Shown: piece after piece, positions 42,559 through 49,075 of the stretch
How positions within the stretch are numbered: position 1 is the first letter of the stretch
Layout: each line of letters opens with the position of its first letter
From: a virus
IMG/VR virus record: IMGVR_UViG_3300040801_001025
Span: 20,499-84,498 of that record
DNA: 64,000 nucleotides
Direction: 5' to 3' (one strand)
Translations under genes and position numbers: made by a program
The notes under the pieces: model-generated
What the model saw: only the letters and a program-made list of their open reading frames with translations
Database searches by the model: none
What the model was told of the DNA's origin: nothing

Positions 42559-43367
42559 AAAACTTCTCGACTATTTTTATATCTGATACTCACCTTGGTA
42601 GTCGTGGTGCATCCGCAGATGAACTCTTAGAATTCTTAAAAGAAATTGAGCATACAGACTTTGATCGTCTAGTTCTCAATGGTGATATTATCGATGGGTG
42701 GCGGCTATCTTCCAAATGGTATTTCCCTCAAGAACACTTAAATGTTATTAGAAAAATTCTTTCACTTGCTAAATCCGGCAAAGAAATTATCTATGTTGCA
42801 GGCAATCATGACGAATTCTTGAGAAAGTTCCATGCTTTTGATTTAAGTATGGGAAATGTAAAAATTGTAAACAAATACGAACATACCAGCATAAATGGTG
42901 ATAAATACCTAGTAGTCCACGGCGATGGTTTTGATCAAGTTATGAAGTATCACAAGTGGGTTGCGAAGATTGGTGATATCGGCTACAATCTTCTACTTGA
43001 ATTGAACAGTACAGTTAATCGCATTCGTAAATGGCTTAGAAAGCCATATTGGTCTCTCTCAAAGGCGATCAAAGGGAAAGTGAAGGAAGCGGCTAACTAC
43101 ATATTTGCGTTCGAGGAAACGGCTGTCAAAGCAGCACATGGCCGATACAAAGGTGTTATCTGTGGCCACATCCACGAGCCCGCATTGCGTTTTTATGATG
43201 TGAAGCTTGGGGAAGAAGTTGTCTGGTATATGAACTCTGGAGATTGGGTTGAATCGTGTTCTTGGTTAGCTGAAACAAAAGATGGTCACTTTGAAACGTG
43301 GCTGTGGAATGACGCAAATCCACTGAATATTAATTCTACCGAAAACCCATCATTTAGAGGCGAATAA
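42555..43367 (+). CDS. Calcineurin-like phosphoesterase, LpxH-like
   Basis: 270 aa. SDTHLG, LNGDIIDGW, AGNHDEF, VVHGDGFD and GHIHEP are the five metal-binding motifs in the order found in UDP-2,3-diacylglucosamine pyrophosphatases and relatives. A helical insertion (YNLLLELNSTVNRIRKWLRK) is basic and amphipathic, as in membrane-associated members. Might act on lipid A precursors, but a nucleotide substrate is also possible. Confidence 0.75.
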   Translation: MKNFSTIFISDTHLGSRGASADELLEFLKEIEHTDFDRLVLNGDIIDGWRLSSKWYFPQEHLNVIRKILSLAKSGKEIIYVAGNHDEFLRKFHAFDLSMGNVKIVNKYEHTSINGDKYLVVHGDGFDQVMKYHKWVAKIGDIGYNLLLELNSTVNRIRKWLRKPYWSLSKAIKGKVKEAANYIFAFEETAVKAAHGRYKGVICGHIHEPALRFYDVKLGEEVVWYMNSGDWVESCSWLAETKDGHFETWLWNDANPLNINSTENPSFRGE

Positions 43368-43537
43368 TGTTAAGAAAATTTATTAAAGACTTAGATAACA
43401 CAAGACGTGAAATTCGAATGCTGGAGACAGAGAAAAGTTTGTCAACAGACGAGAATGAGCAAGTCCGAATTCAAAAAAGAATTGACGACCTCCAACATAA
43501 GGTTGATCATCGGGCAAAAAGAAACTATGGAATCTAA
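43367..43537 (+). CDS. Small charged coiled-coil protein, 56 aa
   Basis: ATG overlaps the previous TAA; TAA at 43535-43537. Reads MLRKFIKDLDNTRREIRML and later QVRIQKRIDDLQHKVDHRAK, a continuous charged helix. Coupled overlap and codon use support it. Function unknown. Confidence 0.6.
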   Translation: MLRKFIKDLDNTRREIRMLETEKSLSTDENEQVRIQKRIDDLQHKVDHRAKRNYGI

Positions 43538-43540
43538 TTT

Positions 43541-43819
43541 ATGTCTGATCCTAGACCAAGAATGAACTACCCCGGAACTCATGGAACTACCTACGATGAT
43601 TGGTCAAAAGACCTCATTCGTCATCATGGAAACCGCACTTCATACCAGCGTGATGGTGATACAATTCAAGCTTACGTAGACGATACACCAGTTGGCGCTT
43701 TCAACTTTAAAAATTCTACAGGCTTCGTCATAAAGTCAAATGAAGTTGGTTCACTAAACGACTTCGAGCCACTAGAAAATTTTCAGGAAATCATGCTTGA
43801 CGATGTAGTACGTCACTGA
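43541..43819 (+). CDS. Hypothetical protein, 92 aa
   Basis: Polar, with an N-terminal RPRMNYPGTHGTTYDDW segment and a beta-rich middle (DTIQAYVDDTPVGAFNF). Starts three bases after the previous stop with only a weak GGA ribosome site. No family recognised. Confidence 0.65.
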   Translation: MSDPRPRMNYPGTHGTTYDDWSKDLIRHHGNRTSYQRDGDTIQAYVDDTPVGAFNFKNSTGFVIKSNEVGSLNDFEPLENFQEIMLDDVVRH

Positions 43820-43848
43820 TAGACTTCCTTCTAAATGGAGGAAGACAC

Positions 43849-44310
43849 ATGAAAGGCATGAACTACCAGACGTATAGCAAAACTACGCCTGTTGATATTA
43901 TCAATGCTAAAAATACATATGAGGCCAAGCCTACTCGTTTGGATGTTGCGAATGGTCAAAACATGACCAATGAGCATGGCCCGCGTGTGTCTAAATTTTT
44001 GTCAGAAAATCCTAAACCTGTAGAGCCGAAGGAGCCTCGTGTGGGATATGGCTATCATGATCGGGTGTATCAGGAATATCTTCATGAACTCGTTAGATGG
44101 CGAGTTGACTTTGAACAATGGAAGCAAGATCGAATTCGTGCAGAAAAGCTTGACGTGATAGACGAGCTTCGTGCTATGATGGAAACTCATGCTGAACTTC
44201 AAGATGAGCATATTGATCTGTTAAAGAAATACAACAAGCTTCAAGAAGTTTATACGGCAGCACTTGATAGAATTGTACAAATGGAGAATGAGTATGGAAT
44301 TCGTACTTGA
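43849..44310 (+). CDS. Hypothetical coiled-coil protein, 153 aa
   Basis: RBS GGAGGAAG. The first 60 residues are polar and extended; residues ~65-150 form a long coiled coil (ELVRWRVDFEQWKQDRIRAE, LLKKYNKLQEVYTAALDRIV). The end overlaps the next start by 17 bases. No family recognised. Confidence 0.7.
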   Translation: MKGMNYQTYSKTTPVDIINAKNTYEAKPTRLDVANGQNMTNEHGPRVSKFLSENPKPVEPKEPRVGYGYHDRVYQEYLHELVRWRVDFEQWKQDRIRAEKLDVIDELRAMMETHAELQDEHIDLLKKYNKLQEVYTAALDRIVQMENEYGIRT

Positions 44311-44782
44311 TATCGATAAATGGAAGAGTGGAAGCGATTACGGACCCGAGCCTGTAGGTGAAGGGAGTACCCAACTGTGCAATGACGCTGGCTATATGTG
44401 CTGCCTTGGACAGTTTGCAAAGCAGTGCGGATACACTGAGGAAGAACTCCAACAATTCGGTGATCCTGAAGATTTGCTCGAAGCCTTGAATGACGAGTTC
44501 AACAGCATCGAAGGGCTCGATGATGATAAGTGCAATGTCAAGCCTAAAGAGGGTTATGAGGATTTCGTAACTATCAATGTTACTAATACCTATGACCATT
44601 ATAAAAATACACCACTTGCAATAGCATTGATCGAAGCAAACGACAGTAAAGATTTGGGCATTCGTGAGCGTGCTGCAAGAATTCGCGAGATTCTGGAAGA
44701 TGCTGGACACTCTCTCAAAGTTATCAATGAAGAACGAATGGATGAAGTTGTTGAAGCAAATAGATCGATGGAGCATGGCTGA
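44294..44782 (+). CDS. Tandem paralogue A of an unknown family, 162 aa
   Basis: ATG 44294 is chosen from GGAG spacing and because its product begins MEFVLDI like the next gene. Shared blocks are GEGSTQLCN, GYMCCLGQFAKQCGY and a C-terminal AGHSLKVINE. The CCLG motif with four nearby cysteines may be a metal or active site. Function unknown. Confidence 0.75.
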   Translation: MEFVLDIDKWKSGSDYGPEPVGEGSTQLCNDAGYMCCLGQFAKQCGYTEEELQQFGDPEDLLEALNDEFNSIEGLDDDKCNVKPKEGYEDFVTINVTNTYDHYKNTPLAIALIEANDSKDLGIRERAARIREILEDAGHSLKVINEERMDEVVEANRSMEHG

Positions 44783-45276
44783 TGGAATTCGTACTTGATA
44801 TTGCAAAATGGCGCAGCGGCGGTTGGGCTATCGAAGATGAGCGAATGGGTGAGGGTGATACTCAGCTTTGTAATTCAGAAGGCTACATGTGCTGCCTTGG
44901 ACAATTTGCAAAGCAATGCGGTTATGAAGGTGGAGCTTTCATGGTAGCGGGTGATCCTTGCGAATTGATTACATTTGAACTTGAAGACATTTATCCAGAA
45001 TTTGATTGGCAAGACGGTTCCCTAAATGCGGAAATGGTTGTTCCTCTAATTCGTAAGGGTTATGAGCCATTTATTGAGATTGAAAACAGTTCTGATGAGG
45101 GATTTGACTATCACAATTCAGAGCTAGCCAAAGAGCTAATTGAAGTAAATGATGACACCGGCAAATCGCCTGCTGAACGTGTTGAGGGAATCCGTAAGCT
45201 TCTTGAAGAAGCTGGACACACGCTAAAAGTCGTAAATGAACATTTGTTGGAGGTAGTAGAACTTGAGTCAATTTAA
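44782..45276 (+). CDS. Tandem paralogue B of an unknown family, 164 aa
   Basis: Begins on the previous TGA (TGATG). Repeats MEFVLDI-KW-SGG, GEGDTQLCN, GYMCCLGQFAKQCGY, EVNDDTGKSPAERVEGI and AGHTLKVVNE. Differences are concentrated in the middle, suggesting specialised copies. Function unknown. Confidence 0.75.
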   Translation: MEFVLDIAKWRSGGWAIEDERMGEGDTQLCNSEGYMCCLGQFAKQCGYEGGAFMVAGDPCELITFELEDIYPEFDWQDGSLNAEMVVPLIRKGYEPFIEIENSSDEGFDYHNSELAKELIEVNDDTGKSPAERVEGIRKLLEEAGHTLKVVNEHLLEVVELESI

Positions 45277-45565
45277 AGAAAAAGCTGATGCACTAGGTGT
45301 TCCACTGATCCCGGTTAAAGATAATTGGGGAAAGAAGCCTGTTCCCTACGATAATCCTATTATTGCAGTATGCGGTAAATGTGGTATCGAACTCCGGCAG
45401 ATTATGCACTTTGCATGTGGTCATAGTGATTGCCCTGCTGGTCTTGGCCCTGTACCATTGAAAGCATATGGTGATCTTGTCATGCAATATCAGACAAAAG
45501 ATACTGCTGAAATGTATGATGCCATGGATGTCTTTACTTCTGAAGGATGGGATGGTATTAAATGA
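45263..45565 (+). CDS. Hypothetical zinc-ribbon-like protein, 100 aa
   Basis: TTG start at 45263 is supported by GGAGG nine bases upstream. CGKCGIEL followed by MHFACGHSDC gives paired Cys/His sites for zinc. Overlaps both neighbours; the stop shares ATGA with the reductase gene. Function unknown. Confidence 0.7.
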   Translation: MSQFKEKADALGVPLIPVKDNWGKKPVPYDNPIIAVCGKCGIELRQIMHFACGHSDCPAGLGPVPLKAYGDLVMQYQTKDTAEMYDAMDVFTSEGWDGIK

Positions 45566-46089
45566 AACTTTCAATGATTCTAGCGTGTGATTCTGAGCTT
45601 GGAATTGGTAAGAATAACGCCTTGCCATGGAACTATCCCGAAGACTTGAAGTTCTTCAAGGAAACTACAGCGGGTGCAACTTGTGTCATGGGTCGGTTGA
45701 CTTATGAAAGCATGGTTAAACATATCAAACCTGCTGATGGTGCGCCGCTCCTTAAAGGACGCAAGTGTGTGGTGGTCAGTAGTAACATTTACTTTAGAAA
45801 TAAAGCTTCTGAACGACCGGGTACGATTGCAATTAGTGAGCTAGCAGAGCTTGACACACTAGAAGATATAGGAGATAATGTCTTCATTATCGGAGGTGCC
45901 AAGCTTTACGAAGAAGGTATCAAGATGGCAAAGTACGTTTACATCACAGATATTCCCGGTACTTACGGATGTGATGTAGCATTAAGTGATAGGTTTGTAA
46001 GTATTCTGACTATGAAATTTGAGAATGATTGGCAACAAGTTGTTCCGAGTGGTCTAATGTTTACTAGATTTAAAAGAAATACGAGATAG
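45562..46089 (+). CDS. frd: Dihydrofolate reductase
   Basis: 175 aa. Regenerates tetrahydrofolate for thymidylate synthesis. MILACDSELGIGKNNALPWNYPEDLKFFK (catalytic acid region), CVMGRLTYESM, VVVSSN and VFIIGGAKLYEEG are the ordered DHFR motifs. Works with the dCMP deaminase encoded at 37.5 kb. Last protein gene before the RNA island. Confidence 0.95.
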   Translation: MKLSMILACDSELGIGKNNALPWNYPEDLKFFKETTAGATCVMGRLTYESMVKHIKPADGAPLLKGRKCVVVSSNIYFRNKASERPGTIAISELAELDTLEDIGDNVFIIGGAKLYEEGIKMAKYVYITDIPGTYGCDVALSDRFVSILTMKFENDWQQVVPSGLMFTRFKRNTR

Positions 46090-46091
46090 TA

Positions 46092-46227
46092 TCAAGAGGG
46101 ATAATATTACGAGTGGTTACTGCGGAGCCGGTTTACGCTAGCGTTGAACCAGTAACCTGAGTGTGGGAAATTAGAGCAAAGAGTGACACACCTCAAGCGA
46201 ATGACTCTAATACTCGTACCCTTTTGA
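46092..46227 (+). ncRNA. Candidate structured RNA with pseudoknot, class not recognised
   Basis: Nested and contiguous helices read by eye: 46092-46100 with 46219-46227 (9 bp, one G-U); 46108-46114 with 46212-46218 (7 bp, stacked on the first); hairpin 46115-46122 with 46150-46157 (8 bp); hairpin 46158-46165 with 46187-46195 (8 bp, one bulge); and a pseudoknot 46170-46176 with 46205-46211 (7 bp), whose second strand abuts the outer stem. Helices meet without gaps, unlike chance pairing. It contains no convincing reading frame. The 3' end overlaps the tmRNA promoter, so it is probably a separate RNA; being a leader or part of the tmRNA precursor is possible. Confidence 0.55.
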
Positions 46228-46234
46228 TAAATAG
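46226..46234 (+). promoter_or_regulatory. Late-type promoter for the tmRNA acceptor piece, GATAAATAG
   Basis: ATAAATAGCAGTA here is the same 13 bases as at the HNH gene promoter (34476-34488). Predicted start is near 46239. Confidence 0.6.
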
Positions 46235-46301
46235 CAGTATATGGTTGTATGATCTTTTCTGGAGAAATTTCGACACGCGGGTTCGAATCCCGCCACCTCC
46301 A

Positions 46302-46437
46302 CTAAGCACTAGCGATAGCTAGATGCTACCTCCCAGTAACCATTGGGGGAGGGCTACCAGAATGCCAAAGAGTTACATGGGTGTTAGACGTGTCTCCTGT
46401 GTAAACGACATTCTGGATAGTCTGGACACGTCTCTAT
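46302..46437 (+). other. Intervening segment of the permuted tmRNA precursor
   Basis: Should be cut out in maturation. It folds densely: hairpin 46306-46326 (GCACTAGC/GCTAGATGC), hairpin 46329-46352 (CCTCCC/GGGAGG), and an H-type pseudoknot of 46357-46364 with 46409-46416 (8 bp) and 46386-46394 with 46425-46433 (9 bp). The pseudoknot ends four bases before the mature 5' end of the coding piece. Confidence 0.6.
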
Positions 46438-46519
46438 GGGGGTGACTTGGAATCGACCGGGATTAAGCAAGGACGAGTGACAACCCGATATGTAAATCGT
46501 TAAAACACTTAAACTAAAT

Positions 46520-46564
46520 GCAAATGATGCATTCTATGATGAGGAAATTGCGCTAGCAGCGTGA
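46520..46564 (+). CDS. tmRNA proteolysis-tag reading frame
   Basis: Codons from GCA at 46520 give ANDAFYDEEIALAA, then TGA at 46562. The AND start and ALAA end are the hallmarks of ssrA tags; ALAA-type ends are read by ClpX and ClpA. There is no ATG or ribosome site, as expected, because translation resumes on the tmRNA. The first alanine may come from the charged tRNA-like part, adding one residue. Confidence 0.88.
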   Translation, partial: ANDAFYDEEIALAA

Positions 46565-46602
46565 TCCCTCGGAGGGTGACGCCTTCTTACCAAATAGTCA
46601 GA

Positions 46603-46626
46603 CAAAGGCACCTTCGGGTGCCTTTG
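46603..46626 (+). terminator. Rho-independent terminator after the tmRNA
   Basis: CAAAGGCACC, TTCG tetraloop, GGTGCCTTTG, then TTATAATT. Confidence 0.9.
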
Positions 46627-46632
46627 TTATAA

Positions 46633-46663
46633 TTGACACTCTAGTTTGTCTATGCATAAATAC
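46633..46663 (+). promoter_or_regulatory. clpP promoter region: TTGACA plus late box CATAAATAC
   Basis: A perfect -35 TTGACA (46633-46638) lies 17 bases before ATAAAT, and the same bases form the late box 46655-46663. In the RNA, ATCAC/GTGAT (46668-46672, 46678-46682) and CATAAA/TTTATG (46655-46660, 46684-46689) can fold with AAGGA in the loop and the start codon in the stem. Confidence 0.6.
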
Positions 46664-46686
46664 AACTATCACAAGGAGTGATTTTT

Positions 46687-47364
46687 ATGCGAAACGATAG
46701 CGCAGTTGAAACACAAGAATTGCTGTTAGGTCAAAGTCTATTTGAAAAGCCTATCAAACACTATAAACAAATCATACCCGTAACAATTCATCATATCTAC
46801 ATCAATGGTGAAATTGAAGAAGAAGCAGATCGTTACATTGACATGCTAAATGAAATTAAGTTAGCAGAAGCACATGATCATGTCTTTATCTACTTAAATA
46901 CTCCCGGTGGAAGCCTTTCTACTACAATTCAAATCATGTCAGCCATTAAGCAATCTCAAGCCACGGTTACTACGGTAATTGAAGGCGATGTGGCATCTGC
47001 TGGAACATTTATCTTCCTATGTGGCGACGATTACATTGTACACGACAACTGTTCCTTCATGGTCCATAACTACAGTCATGGACCTTATGGTAAAGGGCAC
47101 GAGGTTGCACAAAGAGTTAAATTTACTGAGCAGCATTATCGCCAGTTGATCATCGATATTTATAAAGACTTTTTGACTGATGAAGAAATTGAAGATGTCC
47201 TCAAAGGCATGGATGTGTGGTTAAACTCTGAACAGGTTCGTGAACGTATTGAGACGAAAGTCGCTCGCGAAGAAGAAGCCATTCAAGAAGCCTTATCACA
47301 AGCTGCCGAAGCTGCTACACCAAAAAAGCCCAGAGGTCGAAAAAAGTCTAGCGACACAGAATAG
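46687..47364 (+). CDS. clpP: ClpP-like serine protease
   Basis: 225 aa from ATG 46687; the GTG at 46678 overlaps the ribosome site AAGGAG. Catalytic triad S104 (GDVASAGT), H127 (FMVHNYSHG) and D176 (MDVWLNSEQ) is intact, with the NTPGGS oxyanion-region motif. ClpP forms a barrel that needs an unfoldase such as host ClpX or ClpA, which also select ssrA-tagged proteins. The C-terminal ~30 residues are an Ala/Lys-rich tail (ATPKKPRGRKKSS) not typical of bacterial ClpP. It follows the phage tmRNA directly. Confidence 0.93.
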   Translation: MRNDSAVETQELLLGQSLFEKPIKHYKQIIPVTIHHIYINGEIEEEADRYIDMLNEIKLAEAHDHVFIYLNTPGGSLSTTIQIMSAIKQSQATVTTVIEGDVASAGTFIFLCGDDYIVHDNCSFMVHNYSHGPYGKGHEVAQRVKFTEQHYRQLIIDIYKDFLTDEEIEDVLKGMDVWLNSEQVRERIETKVAREEEAIQEALSQAAEAATPKKPRGRKKSSDTE

Positions 47365-47383
47365 AGTATGATATCATGGATGT

Positions 47384-48427
47384 ATGGAATACTCTAGCAT
47401 TGAAGAACTCGTAAGGTCCAATGTCGTCTTCTCAGGAAGCGTTTCAGCTAGTGGATGGGAACGCTTGTATTGTGAAGTATGCGGCGATGGAGCCCGTACA
47501 AAAGGCCCACGAGGGGCGTTTCTCTTTGAGGGGGACGCCTGCTTCTACAATTGCTTTAACTGTGGCATAGAAGGCAATTTTGACCCCAATCGTGAGGTTC
47601 CCTGTTCAAAGCACATGTGGGAAATTCTCACATCTTTTGGTATTCAACCCCGCGAATTCAATAAACTGGCCGAAGATGCTAAGAAAGCAAATGGTATTAA
47701 GGTTGTTAAGCGTCAGCCTTTAATACTTCCTAAGATCGACCCTATTCCTGATTACATGAAACTTCTTCGTGAGTTTCCAAAGGACAGTTTGATTGCTGAC
47801 GAAGCACGACGGTTTCTGTGGACAAAATACAAGATGACTGAAGACGATTACCCGTTCTATCTGTCTACGGGTAAATCTAAAGAAGATCACTATATTGCCA
47901 AAGCACTACGTCCTAGAATTATTATACCTGCAATGTATCATGGTGATATGCTGTACTGGCAAGCTAGAATATTTGTAGGCGAGAGCAAGTCTAAATACAT
48001 CAGTGCTAGTGTTAAGAATGCCACCAGTGTGGTATTCGGTATGGATAACTTAACACGCCATAGGCATCGTCCTTTGTACATTACAGAAGGGTTCTTTGAC
48101 TCTTGGCATGTTGGTGGTGTCGCTACAATGACCAATAGAATGAAAAAAGGTCGTATCGATACAATCAACCGCAGTGCTCGTGATAAAGTGATTTTACCTG
48201 ATCAAAACGATGATGGTATGAATCTGGCAGATCAAGGAATAGAACTTGGTTGGGGCGTATCTTTGCCGAAAATCTATCCAGAAACAGACATTTGTGGCGC
48301 TATCAATCGCTTCGGAAAACTTTATGTGATGAAATCTATCATCGATAATACTTATCATGGTGATAGAGCCAAAATATCATTAAAAATCTTCAAAAACGAA
48401 TATGGGCTGACATCCTCACATAAATAG
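47384..48427 (+). CDS. 61: DNA primase, T4 gp61-like
   Basis: 347 aa. Makes RNA primers with the gp41 helicase. N-terminal zinc finger YCEVCGDG...FYNCFNCG (C-x2-C...C-x2-C), then the RNA polymerase basic region, TOPRIM LYITEGFFDSWHVGGVATMT and the acidic VILPDQNDDG. Length matches T4 gp61 (342 aa). Confidence 0.93.
   Translation: MEYSSIEELVRSNVVFSGSVSASGWERLYCEVCGDGARTKGPRGAFLFEGDACFYNCFNCGIEGNFDPNREVPCSKHMWEILTSFGIQPREFNKLAEDAKKANGIKVVKRQPLILPKIDPIPDYMKLLREFPKDSLIADEARRFLWTKYKMTEDDYPFYLSTGKSKEDHYIAKALRPRIIIPAMYHGDMLYWQARIFVGESKSKYISASVKNATSVVFGMDNLTRHRHRPLYITEGFFDSWHVGGVATMTNRMKKGRIDTINRSARDKVILPDQNDDGMNLADQGIELGWGVSLPKIYPETDICGAINRFGKLYVMKSIIDNTYHGDRAKISLKIFKNEYGLTSSHK
48419..48427 (+). 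promoter_or_regulatory. T4-type late promoter, CATAAATAG
   Basis: Overlaps the primase stop; 42 bases before the next start. Confidence 0.65.
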
Positions 48428-48469
48428 CATAAGAAACCACTGTTTAGTAACACTTGGTGAGGATTAGTA

Positions 48470-48658
48470 ATGTCAGAAAAAAGCGACAACACTGCAACAA
48501 ACATTTCTACGGAAAAGCGTAAGCGACAGAAGATCAGAGAAGTGAATAATACTATCTTGCGTCTTCAATTAGAAGCTGAGTTAATGAGAAAAAGCGATCA
48601 CTGTGATTGCAAAAAATCATATGTAGAAGAGTTTTTGCAAGGGTTGAAAATTGACTGA
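48470..48658 (+). CDS. Small hypothetical protein, 62 aa
   Basis: RBS TGAGGA. Charged helix with KRKRQKIREVNNTILRLQLE and a C-terminal HCDCKKS. Overlaps the next gene by 8 bases. Function unknown. Confidence 0.65.
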   Translation: MSEKSDNTATNISTEKRKRQKIREVNNTILRLQLEAELMRKSDHCDCKKSYVEEFLQGLKID

Positions 48659-48842
48659 TAGAACAATATTCGCAAAAAACATTATATCACAACTTCGTCG
48701 TGCAGATGAAGTCAGTTCCCTCGTCAATAAATATGGTGTGATTCTGAACGATGACGGTTCAGTATTTGATCAAAAAACAAAAAGATCATTTCACAACTTA
48801 TTAGAATGGTCAAGGGACGTAAAGCATGAAGTACGACAATGA
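48651..48842 (+). CDS. Small hypothetical protein, 63 aa
   Basis: TTG start at 48651, coupled to the preceding gene; GGG lies upstream but spacing is poor. Helical with a GVILNDDGSVFDQKTKRSF centre. Function unknown. Confidence 0.6.
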   Translation: MTDRTIFAKNIISQLRRADEVSSLVNKYGVILNDDGSVFDQKTKRSFHNLLEWSRDVKHEVRQ

Positions 48843-49047
48843 TTTTCTAGCAACATTGTATGGTAATAATGATTTAGAATCATTTTTAGCCCTAGTCGAA
48901 CCTGAAAAGATTGTCGACCTTCGAACTAGAGCTATTATTTTCACTCTTAAAGAATCAATGCAATCACTCAAACTTCAATTTTCTTCCCTTCAACTTAACG
49001 AAATAGCAACTCCTGTACAAAAATCAAAGGCACCCCAAGAGACATAA
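48826..49047 (+). CDS. Small hypothetical protein, 73 aa
   Basis: RBS AGGGAC. Helical and amphipathic (DLESFLALVEPEKIVDLRTR; TLKESMQSLKLQFSSLQL). The stop overlaps the next late promoter. Three such overlapping small genes form one late operon with unknown role. Confidence 0.65.
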   Translation: MKYDNDFLATLYGNNDLESFLALVEPEKIVDLRTRAIIFTLKESMQSLKLQFSSLQLNEIATPVQKSKAPQET

Positions 49048-49051
49048 ATAC
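49043..49051 (+). promoter_or_regulatory. T4-type late promoter, CATAAATAC, with leader hairpin
   Basis: CCTCTA (49051-49056) pairs with TAGAGG (49061-49066) right after the box. The second arm holds the AGAGG ribosome site; the first lies at the expected start of transcription. Confidence 0.65.
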
Positions 49052-49075
49052 CTCTATAGGTAGAGGCGTATCTTA

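Larger units (their letters stand above)
46239..46601 (+). ncRNA. ssrA: Circularly permuted two-piece tmRNA
   Basis: tmRNA frees stalled ribosomes and adds a degradation tag. Here the halves are in swapped order. Acceptor piece (about 46239-46301): T-arm GCGGG/TTCGAAT/CCCGC (46277-46293), then acceptor 3' strand CACCTCC (46294-46300) and A46301; CCA is not encoded. Coding piece from 46438: acceptor 5' strand GGGGGTG (46438-46444), then GGAATCGACCGGGATT, the tmRNA D-region signature, and the tag frame. All seven acceptor pairs form, with the third a G-U as in E. coli. A possible inter-piece helix joins GGTTGT (46243-46248) and ACAACC (46480-46485). The 3' end of the coding piece is set before the terminator and is approximate. 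Confidence 0.88.

Noticed and set aside
46261-46303. TTCGAAT arm that could belong to an ordinary tRNA gene
   Set aside because: No D-arm or anticodon stem lies upstream at tRNA spacing, whereas the matching acceptor 5' strand and tmRNA D-region lie at 46438.
46302-46437. Intervening segment considered as a group I intron
   Set aside because: It is only 136 bases, the T-loop is uninterrupted, and no P7/G-binding core is visible; permutation explains the order better.
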